NCBI RefSeq assembly: GCF_000023465.1
Contig: NC_014041.1
Coordinates: 3,959,501-4,023,500 of the forward strand
Direction of reading: 5' to 3'
Length of the DNA: 64,000 nucleotides
Origin: Zunongwangia profunda SM-A87
Lineage (GTDB): Bacteria > Bacteroidota > Bacteroidia > Flavobacteriales > Flavobacteriaceae
The notes under the pieces are model-generated. The model saw nothing but the letters and a program-made list of their open reading frames with translations, did not search any database and was not told where the DNA came from. A program made the position numbers and the translations under genes. The first letter of the stretch is position 1; every line of letters begins with the position of its first letter. Shown in pieces: positions 38,001 to 45,277 of the stretch.

Positions 38001-38103
38001 TTTGTGTTTCATCTTCTGAAACTGTACCCGAAACCGAAAACGTTTGAGCATGTATGCCAAATGAAAGCATACAAAATAAAATAAGTAACAGTACTCTATT
38101 CAT
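35065..38103 (-). CDS. SusC family TonB-dependent transporter of the PUL
   Basis: 1012 aa from ATG 38103 (MNRVLLLILFCMLSFGIHAQ); a TTG 27 bases upstream is less likely. Domains are a carboxypeptidase-D-like regulatory domain (SGTVSEDETQMPLPGVNV), a TonB box DEVLVIGYGEQKKRD, plug (VNAAQALQGTTSGVNV, IRIRGIS, PLIILDGF), and barrel ending in Phe (LGVNLEF). It imports the oligosaccharides generated by the GH16 enzymes. The SusD partner gene follows 4 bases later. Confidence 0.96.
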   Translation of the reverse strand: MNRVLLLILFCMLSFGIHAQTFSVSGTVSEDETQMPLPGVNVVVKGTTNGVTTDFDGNYSINDVSQGDVLVFSFIGYTSKEVKITNQDAIDVILSVDSQALDEVLVIGYGEQKKRDITGAVSNVGAETISKLEPVNAAQALQGTTSGVNVTPTGGSPGAESNIRIRGISTNGQNKPLIILDGFQYEGGLNSINPQDIQNITVLKDAQAAIYGTIGANGVILVTTKAGKKNQKAKVSYEGYTGIQETTRKLPVLNATEYALILNESYANAGQALPFSNISDLGAGTDWQDEVFQEALVTSHNLSVVGGEEKITYSIGASNLKQEGIISPEKSQFERSTAKITLNADLTDKLNLQTKLFYNSTESSTVNSFSLGSVLFNAANIAPTIDPSVSNLDGQINLGNEVVNPLTQLDNTYNKYITNRLSGTVQASLDYARNLNLQARIGFNTSNTKNRDFTPLFNYGTGKIYTNANSSVTLGKINDNDYTFDLFNTYENTFGDDHDVTFLIGMTAYETNGEGLYGSRTGVQANSWKFADLSSANGTGEEQTNSSYAYKLRRLSYFGRIQYAFQDKYLLSAMLRRDSSTKFGPNNRVAYFPSATAGWVISEENFFNEDGFLNFLKLRGSYGILGNDQIPDFGYLALLGGEATYVLGQDQLLVNGRALGQLANPDLQWEEAKKFDVGLDANFLNSKFEFTVDYFINNRDNLLISNIPVSGIYGVGAPASGSPTINAGSVRNSGWEFALSYSNNFSDDFSFNTSFNISTLENEVTQVNGTEFIEGGNFGVGQPLISRMEEGKPIGYFYGYQTDGIFQTQAEVDAHPSQLALGAEAMPGDIRYKDLNGDGVIDNKDRTDLGNPIPKVTLGFNLGFNFKNFDFATYMFSNLGNDIVRNYERDQPNVNKMSYVLDRWTGAGTSNTVPRVTTAATANKVFSDFYIEDGSFARIQTVSLGYTIPSEFTQKVSIDKFRIYGKVDNVYTFTEYSGYDPTASTGAPIGGGIDLGFYPLPRTYMLGVNLEF

Positions 38104-38300
38104 TTGTTGATTGTTTTGTTTAGTACGCAAATTAGTATTTAATAAAAGCTTAACACGAATTTATAACCCTTACAAAAAGTATACATCATAAATTTTTAGT
38201 GTTAAAATTGAGAATATGCTAATAAACCGTGGTGAAAATGATGTTTCAAAAGGATTTAAAAAAGATAGATTAACTTACCATAAATGAGATTTTTACAAAA

Positions 38301-38322
38301 ATGTTGAGGTAATGTTGAGGTA
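38301..38322. repeat. two head-to-tail copies of an 11-bp word upstream of susC
   Basis: ATGTTGAGGTA occurs twice with no gap, 198 bases before the susC start and just behind the regulator gene. The 11-bp period puts both copies on nearly the same DNA face, as expected for a tandem-site activator. Confidence 0.5.
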
Positions 38323-38343
38323 AATTTTAAACTTGTAAAGGAA

Positions 38344-41115
38344 TTAGAAACTTAGGATGTATTCTACCAACCCTTCTTCGTGAGCTAAATCCATCTTTTT
38401 TCTCAAACGATATCGTTTAATCTCTACACTTCTTACAGAAATATTTAAAAGGGGAGCAATTTCTTTTGAGGATAAATTCAGTCGCAAGTAAGCACACAAT
38501 TTTAAATCATTTGAAGTTAGATTAGGATGTCTGGATTTTACCGTTTGTAAAAAATCTTTATCAGCATTATCAAAAGCTTCTTTAAAAAATTTCCAGTTAT
38601 CCTCTTCATTGATATTTGAATCCACGGTTTTCAACACTGATTGAATATCATCTAATTTTTTTATGGAAGTAAGCTCGTCTTTAATCTGATTTAAAACCTC
38701 ACTCTTACGGATAATACTCATAGTAGAAGCTGCCAATTCCCTATTTTTAGAAGACACATCTGCTTCCAATTGTTCATTTTTAAGTTTCATGATCTCCTGC
38801 TGCGCTTCAAGCTGTTGCATTTCAGCTTTCTTTTGTTGCACCTTAATCATTTGTGCATGCCTTTTATTATAATATCGGGTGTAAAAATGATGAGTAATAA
38901 CAATGATAACGACCAGTAATACAACATAGATAAAGATGGCAAAGTTTGATAAAAACCAGGGTTTTTCTATAGCAAACGCATAGGTTTTCTCCTTAATATC
39001 TTTAGTATTATATCTTGCTCTCACCTGAAATTCATAATCCCCGTAAGGTAAATTCTCGAAAGAAGCCATACTCGAGGATCTAAATGGTGTCCATACATCT
39101 GTGAATCCCTTCATCCGGTAGCTATAAGTTACATTAGCAAACTTCTGGTATACGGGTGTATTAAAATAAAAATTGAAATAATTTTCCGAATTCTTAAATT
39201 CTGGATATCGCTGCTTCTTATCGATTAATTCAAAATCCAGACCTTTATCTGCAATTTCAATCCTATTAATTTCTAATTCAGATATCTTATTTTGTGTAAA
39301 AGGTGTATTAAATATAGCATACCCATGATTGCTTCCCACCAGATATTGATTTTCACCAATTTGGGATAGATTTTCAAAACCGCTGGAAATATTCCTGAAT
39401 TCATAAGAAAGTGGGATGGCGGATACATTCATACCATCCTGAAAAGCATCCTTTACGGTATAATAGATCTCACTTTCTGCAAAAGTCCACCATTTCCCAT
39501 CAGGGGTAATTTCAGAAATACCGGTACTTCTGCTCAAATTATTAAATGCCTGCTGTAGCTTATTCTCAGCAGTAAATGCATCCAAAACCGCATCATATTT
39601 AAAAATGGTATGTGCGGTAGCATAATAAATATCATTGTTAAACCGGAAAAGTTTAATGCCAGAGGCATCTTTATAATCTACCGGGTAATTTTTTACAATT
39701 TCGATTTTAGAACTGGAGAGATCTGGTCTCAATCTAAAGATACCTTTATGATCATGACCTACCCATATTTCTTTATCGTTTTCATTCAGAATATTTCTGG
39801 AAGAAAGATTAAAACCATCCAAATAAGAGATATTATTAAAACTTTGGCCTTCTTTAAAATAACTTAAACCATTATAATGCCCCTGTAGAAACCCACCATC
39901 AAAAGGAATCACCTGCCAGGTACCCAAGCTATCAAAAATATAGTTTAAGTTCTTATTTTTTAGAATAAAAGTACCGCGATCGTGACCAATAAAAAGTTGA
40001 TCATCATACTCTTGTAAACTCCATACCTGTCCGCTGGTTCCTTCAATTAGCTCGAAACTATTAGATGTTTGATCCCGCCTGTACAGCCCCTGGTTAGTGC
40101 CAAGATATAACTGATCCTGGTACATCACACTACAATAAACGGTACCAAGCTTGCCTGTAATGTCTGAGAATACAGAAAATTGACTGTCTTTTTCTATTAA
40201 GCTTATCCCATTATCCAATCCGCACCAAATATGCCCTGCATCATCTTCAAATAAAGACAAAACCGTATTATTAAGGATATCGGGCTGAACGATTTGCTGC
40301 AAATCACCGCTTAGTAAATTCAGAATAAATAAGCCATCTCCAATACTGCCCAGCACCAGCATATTATCATCGGTATACCTTGCACTAAAAAAACTGGAGG
40401 ACATTGGATAATTTGGGATAGAAATTTTTTCCCAATTGGACTGTGTAAAAGAAAATAAGCCATCATCACGGGTTACCGCTACTTTTTGATCATTCCAATG
40501 AAAAACCTGTATAATTGCTTTGGCCCCGGTTTGATTAAAACCGACTTCCTTTTGTATACCTCCACTTTTTATGGAATATAACCCATCTTCGGCCACCTGA
40601 AAGTAAACGGTATTACCAGATTTATAAAGATTTGCTATCGTCTTACCAAGATCGATCACATTGATCGTCTCATTTTGGATGTGGTAGCTAAACAATCTGC
40701 TAAGACTTTGAAAAACGATATAATCCCCAAACTTTTCAATATGCCAGATCTGCTCACCATCCCGTATCCCTGTAGGTAATTTTTCTAAAAGTGAGGTGTA
40801 ATTTAGTGCTCCAAAAGAATTCTTTTGCCAATACCCAAAATCCATATAAGCACCTGTAAAGATTAAGCTATCCACCACTTTCACAGAACGCACGGGACTC
40901 CCCGCTTTCATTTTATGCAGATTCCATTGTTCACCATTAAAAGACAATAAGCCTGAATTATTAGCGAAATACATCCAATCATTCTCTGCCTGGCTTATCA
41001 TCCAGTTCTGGTTTCCACCATTATAAATTTTAGTATCAAAATTGGTAATTGGAGGAAGTTCCTGACTTTTGGATAAAGACGGAAGAAATAAAATTAACAG
41101 AACTAACCAACGCAT
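38344..41115 (-). CDS. membrane-spanning propeller/Y_Y_Y/HTH transcription regulator (SusR-like)
   Basis: 923 aa from ATG 41115 (signal MRWLVLLILFLPSLSKSQ). A periplasmic two-component-regulator-type beta-propeller fills about residues 25-640, then a Y_Y_Y immunoglobulin-like domain (VTYSYRMKGFTDVW, YEFQVRARYN), one transmembrane helix (FIYVVLLVVIIVITHHFY), a long coiled coil (KAEMQQLEAQQEIMKLK), and a LuxR-type HTH at the end (LSSKEIAPLLNISVRSVEIKR). There is no histidine kinase or receiver domain. Predicted to sense a glucan in the periplasm and activate the adjacent PUL, 240 bases downstream. Confidence 0.9.
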   Translation of the reverse strand: MRWLVLLILFLPSLSKSQELPPITNFDTKIYNGGNQNWMISQAENDWMYFANNSGLLSFNGEQWNLHKMKAGSPVRSVKVVDSLIFTGAYMDFGYWQKNSFGALNYTSLLEKLPTGIRDGEQIWHIEKFGDYIVFQSLSRLFSYHIQNETINVIDLGKTIANLYKSGNTVYFQVAEDGLYSIKSGGIQKEVGFNQTGAKAIIQVFHWNDQKVAVTRDDGLFSFTQSNWEKISIPNYPMSSSFFSARYTDDNMLVLGSIGDGLFILNLLSGDLQQIVQPDILNNTVLSLFEDDAGHIWCGLDNGISLIEKDSQFSVFSDITGKLGTVYCSVMYQDQLYLGTNQGLYRRDQTSNSFELIEGTSGQVWSLQEYDDQLFIGHDRGTFILKNKNLNYIFDSLGTWQVIPFDGGFLQGHYNGLSYFKEGQSFNNISYLDGFNLSSRNILNENDKEIWVGHDHKGIFRLRPDLSSSKIEIVKNYPVDYKDASGIKLFRFNNDIYYATAHTIFKYDAVLDAFTAENKLQQAFNNLSRSTGISEITPDGKWWTFAESEIYYTVKDAFQDGMNVSAIPLSYEFRNISSGFENLSQIGENQYLVGSNHGYAIFNTPFTQNKISELEINRIEIADKGLDFELIDKKQRYPEFKNSENYFNFYFNTPVYQKFANVTYSYRMKGFTDVWTPFRSSSMASFENLPYGDYEFQVRARYNTKDIKEKTYAFAIEKPWFLSNFAIFIYVVLLVVIIVITHHFYTRYYNKRHAQMIKVQQKKAEMQQLEAQQEIMKLKNEQLEADVSSKNRELAASTMSIIRKSEVLNQIKDELTSIKKLDDIQSVLKTVDSNINEEDNWKFFKEAFDNADKDFLQTVKSRHPNLTSNDLKLCAYLRLNLSSKEIAPLLNISVRSVEIKRYRLRKKMDLAHEEGLVEYILSF

Positions 41116-41177
41116 AATAATAGCTTTTGGTAAAAATATCAATTCTGCTAAAACTACAATAAAAAGCGTATGCCTCC

Positions 41178-41966
41178 CTAGGAAATTTTTGGAGAATTAT
41201 TGTTTTTAAATTGTCGCAACTCCTTTTTTAAATCCTCCATTGATTGCTGTAATTGCTGAAACAAGCCATTTTCTGAAGGATTATCTATATTAAAAGTTAG
41301 CTTACTGTTTACCTGCCACAACTCTTGAATGTCCCCAAGCTTCACTTCTATAGGTAAATATTCTTCATTTAAAGAAATAAGCAAGAGCTTAGAAGGATCT
41401 GGAAGTCGCTGTATTTTCTTAATCAAAACAGAATCGTACATCACTACTACATAAACGCGATTATTATTCACTTCTTCCATACCCGCAATACCTTTAGCCA
41501 TCACCCATTCGCCAGGACGATAATTAGGGAGCATACTGTCCCCTTCTACCTGAAAACCACGATAACTGGCGTTTCTAAATTCGGGCAACGGGATTTCGAA
41601 AGCCGGTAATTGAGTATACCATTCTACATCCTGAACATTATGGGGATACCCGGCAGCCGCTTTTTGGTTCACCATTACGATATTTTCATTATCAGTATTT
41701 CTATCTACCGTAACTACTTTTGGGCTTACGTCCCCTTTAGAAATCTTTAGGTATTTTTGCCCACTATCCCCAAATAACCAAAGTGGATTAATACCGAATT
41801 GTCGTAATAATTCAGAAACTACTTTTCCGGAAAGCTTAGTTCTACCCCGCTCAATATCTGCCGTAGAATTTTTTATTCCTAAAATTTCTGCAAATTCGGC
41901 CTGAGTAAAATTATTTTCTTCTCTTACTTCTTTAAAATGCTTAATTTCGATTGAAGATGCTGCCAT
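41178..41966 (-). CDS. LexA/CI-like repressor (XRE HTH with S24 peptidase)
   Basis: 262 aa. N-terminal helix-turn-helix (FTQAEFAEILGIKNSTADIERG, about 20-42) and C-terminal S24 serine peptidase fold: nucleophile S144 in EGDSMLPNY, catalytic Lys at 183 or 184 in VLIKKIQRL, and a possible self-cleavage Ala-Gly at 105-106 (KAAAGYP). It ends with an unusual coiled-coil tail (LFQQLQQSMEDLKKELRQFK). No phage genes lie nearby, so it is probably a host stress regulator. Divergent from the dipeptidase gene. Confidence 0.88.
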   Translation of the reverse strand: MAASSIEIKHFKEVREENNFTQAEFAEILGIKNSTADIERGRTKLSGKVVSELLRQFGINPLWLFGDSGQKYLKISKGDVSPKVVTVDRNTDNENIVMVNQKAAAGYPHNVQDVEWYTQLPAFEIPLPEFRNASYRGFQVEGDSMLPNYRPGEWVMAKGIAGMEEVNNNRVYVVVMYDSVLIKKIQRLPDPSKLLLISLNEEYLPIEVKLGDIQELWQVNSKLTFNIDNPSENGLFQQLQQSMEDLKKELRQFKNNNSPKIS

Positions 41967-41978
41967 AACTCATTATTA

Positions 41979-41989
41979 GGAAATATTCC
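41979..41989. promoter_or_regulatory. possible autoregulatory operator
   Basis: GGAAATATTCC is a palindrome (4-bp arms, ATA centre) 12 bases upstream of the repressor start and in the divergent spacer. Operator role is inference. Confidence 0.3.
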
Positions 41990-42038
41990 ATGCAAGATGC
42001 AAATTATTTGGACTAATTCCTACTGATAAAACATTTTT

Positions 42039-42707
42039 ATGCTAAAGAAAATATTCATTATTTGTTCCTTATTTTTTTTCCAATTTTCTTACCCTCAGTT
42101 ACCCGACGGTTTTGTTTATTTGAATGATATTATTCCTGATATCCAGATTGAATTGCGTTATCTTGGTAGTAATAACTTTACCGGTAAACCTGTACCTGGT
42201 TATGAAGCCGAAAAAATAATTCTAACCAGAGAAGCTGCGTTAGCCCTGCAAAAAATCCAGCAAAAACTGGAAAATGATGGCTATTGCTTAAAAATTTTTG
42301 ATGCCTACCGTCCACAAAGAGCCGTAAATAGCTTTATAGAATGGGCCCGTATCGCGGAAGATACACTTACTAAAGCTGAATTTTATCCCGAAAAAAAGAA
42401 AAGCAATCTCTTTAACCTGGGTTACATTGCCACTCGATCTGGACATTCCAGAGGCAGTACTGTAGATCTGACTATCATAGATGCCGAAAGTTTAGAAGAG
42501 GTTGATATGGGAGGCTCCTACGATTTTTTTGGGGAGCGTTCACATCATAACTTTATGAATATAACTGAAAAGCAAAAAGCTAATAGGTTATATTTAAAAT
42601 CTATAATGAGTACTTATGGTTTTAGGCCATATAGTGAAGAATGGTGGCACTACACACTAAGAAACGAACCTTATCCTGACACATACTTTAACTATACTAT
42701 TAAATAA
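42039..42707 (+). CDS. D-alanyl-D-alanine dipeptidase (VanX/DdpX family)
   Basis: 222 aa with signal peptide ending FSYPQ, so periplasmic. Zinc ligands and catalytic residues are visible: H136 and D143 in SGHSRGSTVDLTI, and E201/H204 in EEWWHYTL. The Arg of the DAYRPQRAV block matches the active-site Arg of VanX. It hydrolyses D-Ala-D-Ala from cell wall turnover; vancomycin resistance is not suggested because no vanH or vanA genes are near. Confidence 0.92.
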   Translation: MLKKIFIICSLFFFQFSYPQLPDGFVYLNDIIPDIQIELRYLGSNNFTGKPVPGYEAEKIILTREAALALQKIQQKLENDGYCLKIFDAYRPQRAVNSFIEWARIAEDTLTKAEFYPEKKKSNLFNLGYIATRSGHSRGSTVDLTIIDAESLEEVDMGGSYDFFGERSHHNFMNITEKQKANRLYLKSIMSTYGFRPYSEEWWHYTLRNEPYPDTYFNYTIK

Positions 42708-42815
42708 GCTTTAACAAAACACCTTATACTTTATTGATTTTTAACCTTATATTTAAAAATGATTATAATTATTTAAAATTATAGTCGATTAATTTTGTGA
42801 AAAATCAATCAAAAT

Positions 42816-43139
42816 ATGGAAAACCTCAAATCCCTAAGATTACAAAACCGATTACAGCAATTAAAAGACAGCTACGAATTAAAGAACCTGGATCTTCAAA
42901 TTCTTCAAAAAGTTCAGCAATACCAGATTATTAGTATTTGCTGTACCACAGAAGGTGGCTTTGACAAAAAAACAGGTGCTTTTTATACCCAGGATCGAAC
43001 GCTTAATTATAAGATTAAGATCAGTTTTAAACGAACTCCTACTTCTCCATCAGAATTTGTACTTATAAAAGCTGAGGAAGCGGAAGAAGATTTTTTCAAC
43101 TTTCCCAATAAAAAAGCTGTACTAAACAAAGCAGGTTAA
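42816..43139 (+). CDS. hypothetical protein
   Basis: 107 aa, no signal peptide. N-terminal helix rich in Leu and Gln (LRLQNRLQQLKDSYELK), then ISICCTTEGGFDKKTGAF and a short beta segment. I recognise no family. It lies between the dipeptidase and the GAF-PAS gene with its own 100-base leaders. Confidence 0.55.
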   Translation: MENLKSLRLQNRLQQLKDSYELKNLDLQILQKVQQYQIISICCTTEGGFDKKTGAFYTQDRTLNYKIKISFKRTPTSPSEFVLIKAEEAEEDFFNFPNKKAVLNKAG

Positions 43140-43236
43140 TAAATATTCATTTTTTATCCCTTATTTTTTACTTTTTATCAGAAAATCCTATTTTCTTTAA
43201 TTTTCATACATTATTTTTTCTATTTTACCGCAGTTA

Positions 43237-44364
43237 ATGGTTTACAGTAAAATGGAAGAAGAGCTACTTCGCCAGGAGGTTTTAAGCAGTTTTAAGTTTA
43301 AAGATAAAACCTCAGAAAAAATTTTAGATGAATTAACACAAATGGCAGCGGCTATATGTGATACTCCTATTTCTTTAATCAGTTTTGTTGGCCTGGAGAA
43401 ACAGTGCTTTAAATCTAAAATTGGCCTTAATATAGCAGAGACTCCCATAGAAGATTCTTTTTGTAAATATGCCATAAAACAACCGGATGAAATCTTTATT
43501 GTAAAAAATCCATTACAAGATATTCGGTTTAAAAATAATCCACTCGTTGTGGGCTATCCAAATCTTCGCTTTTACGCGGGTGCACCTTTAACTACCGCTG
43601 GGGGAATTACTTTGGGCACTTTATGCGTTATCGACACAAAAGATAGAGATTTAACTAACTTACAAATAAAGGCACTTAAGATTTTAGCTAAACAAACTAT
43701 CAATTATTTAGAACATAAAAAGGAACATATTCAGCAAAACAACCTCCTTAAAAATAGCATTTCGAAGTTCAATAAACTGAGTAATCATTCTCTGGATGCC
43801 CTTTTTCAGCTTGAAGTGAATGAAGATAAACGTATTCATTTTACCTATATTAATGAAACTATAAAGGATTTACTGCCGCACCTGGATACAGAAGATTTTA
43901 AAACTCATCCTTTTAAAGCATTAAATTTTATACACCAGGAAGATCGTATGATGGTAGAAAATACTTTTATCGATGCTGTGAGGCATAAAAAAGACTGGGA
44001 TATTACCTATAGAATCTTAAATCCAGACGGAACTATCTCGTGGCATCAATCCAGAGCATTCCCTGATAACTTCCCGGGTCGTAAAATTGTCTGGTATGGA
44101 AGTTTTAGAGATGTAACCGATAAAAAAAATTACCTGGAGTTAATCGAAAAGATCATTTTCGATATCTCTCATATTATGCGTCGCCCTATAGCCAATATGC
44201 TAGGATTAATTAACTTATTAGAAGTTTCTGATGATAGTGATATGCTAAACAACAGGAAAATCATCAAGTATATCAAAATTGTATCTGAAGAAATCGACGA
44301 GGAGATCCAAGGGCTTAACGAAAACTACCAGAAAATCAAAACAAGTTTTAAAGACATCTATTAA
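43237..44364 (+). CDS. GAF-PAS sensor protein with histidine box but no ATPase domain
   Basis: 375 aa, cytoplasmic. GAF domain (about 20-165: ICDTPISLISFVG, IEDSFCKYAI, FYAGAPLTTAGGITLGTLCVID), PAS domain (about 180-300, ending WYGSFRDVTDKK), then a dimerisation segment with a His-box-like IFDISHIMRRPIANMLGL near residue 310. A kinase would continue with a HATPase domain, but the protein stops about 60 residues later. It may be an orphan phospho-acceptor or a regulator of another kinase. The second ATG (43252) is also possible as the start. Confidence 0.82.
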   Translation: MVYSKMEEELLRQEVLSSFKFKDKTSEKILDELTQMAAAICDTPISLISFVGLEKQCFKSKIGLNIAETPIEDSFCKYAIKQPDEIFIVKNPLQDIRFKNNPLVVGYPNLRFYAGAPLTTAGGITLGTLCVIDTKDRDLTNLQIKALKILAKQTINYLEHKKEHIQQNNLLKNSISKFNKLSNHSLDALFQLEVNEDKRIHFTYINETIKDLLPHLDTEDFKTHPFKALNFIHQEDRMMVENTFIDAVRHKKDWDITYRILNPDGTISWHQSRAFPDNFPGRKIVWYGSFRDVTDKKNYLELIEKIIFDISHIMRRPIANMLGLINLLEVSDDSDMLNNRKIIKYIKIVSEEIDEEIQGLNENYQKIKTSFKDIY

Positions 44365-44398
44365 TACACAGAAAAAGATAGTCCATCAATATTTTACA

Positions 44399-44436
44399 TA
44401 AAAAAATCGCCTTACTTACATAAGGCGATTTTTTTA
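44399..44436. terminator. bidirectional terminator
   Basis: Perfect stem AAAATCGCCTTA / TAAGGCGATTTT with 6-base loop, flanked by A and T runs, between convergent genes. Confidence 0.9.
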
Positions 44437-44464
44437 TTTTAATCTTAAAGAATTGTTGAAATAC

Positions 44465-44950
44465 TTAATTTTTCACTACTGCAAAATAAGGCTCAAAACT
44501 GTCGCCGGTAGACCAGCTTAATTTACCATTATAATATATTTTATCCTGAATAATATAACGATCGCCTTTTAAATATTCACTTTGAATAGTATCCACATCT
44601 GTTTCATTCCACTGAATTAGCGTTAACGGACGATCTTCGGTTTTTGACGGATTTTGAATAATTCTCATTCTGTAAGAATCCCCGCTTCGAAAAACCATAA
44701 AGCTTTTTGGTAAATCGCTCGTTTCGTCATAAACCTCCTGAGCTTTTCCTCCCTCTACATAATATAACTTTACATCTTCTGGATTGATTGCTCCTTCCGT
44801 TCTAGGATCTAATAGATTTTCTCCTGATTCATTTTGCAAAGTAATCTCAAAGGCAACATCTAAATTAAATGTATCTGCCCCTGGTCTTTCATGACTGCAT
44901 CCAATTGCTAAAAAAGCTCCTAAGATCCCTAAAAGTAATTTTGATTTCAT
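44465..44950 (-). CDS. lipoprotein of unknown function
   Basis: 161 aa with lipobox MKSKLLLGILGAFLAIGC. The mature part is a beta-rich single domain (FNLDVAFEITLQNESGENLL; ...FEPYFAVVKN) of the kind seen in small Bacteroidota envelope lipoproteins. No motif recognised. Shares a terminator with the convergent GAF-PAS gene. Confidence 0.7.
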   Translation of the reverse strand: MKSKLLLGILGAFLAIGCSHERPGADTFNLDVAFEITLQNESGENLLDPRTEGAINPEDVKLYYVEGGKAQEVYDETSDLPKSFMVFRSGDSYRMRIIQNPSKTEDRPLTLIQWNETDVDTIQSEYLKGDRYIIQDKIYYNGKLSWSTGDSFEPYFAVVKN

Positions 44951-45223
44951 ACGATTCTATTAAGATTTTAAATTTCAGTTATTTCGATGAAGTAAAATTA
45001 ACAAAAAAGAACGTTCAAAAAACATCAATAAACGACGAAATACACCTTAGACACTAAAAAAACCCAATTTAACACATTTTTGTAGGTAGTATATTACAAA
45101 AATTAAAATATCATGCAATTAAACTAGTTTGAAAGTAAGAATTTACCTTCTTAAATAATGCTTTAAAGTCTATCAAAAACGACAAAAAACAGTAAACATG
45201 ATCTAAAACATCGATTAAAGGCA
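44951..45223. other. intergenic, no gene seen
   Basis: AT-rich spacer between two minus-strand genes. It presumably holds the promoter of the lipoprotein gene, but no consensus element stands out. Confidence 0.5.
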
Positions 45224-45252
45224 CAAAAAAACCTCCAAGAAGGAGGTTTTTT
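45224..45252 (-). terminator. terminator of the metalloprotease gene
   Basis: Stem AAAACCTCC / GGAGGTTTT with 5-base loop; the minus strand ends in a run of T. Confidence 0.85.
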
Positions 45253-45277
45253 ATCGATAAAATTCACATATCAACTG

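Noticed and set aside
41178..42707. Possible prophage signal from the CI-like repressor
   Set aside because: No integrase, structural or lysis genes nearby; the dipeptidase is a VanX-type enzyme, not an endolysin.
42039..42707. Vancomycin resistance cassette
   Set aside because: Only a VanX-like dipeptidase is present, without VanH or VanA-type genes, and the host is Gram-negative.
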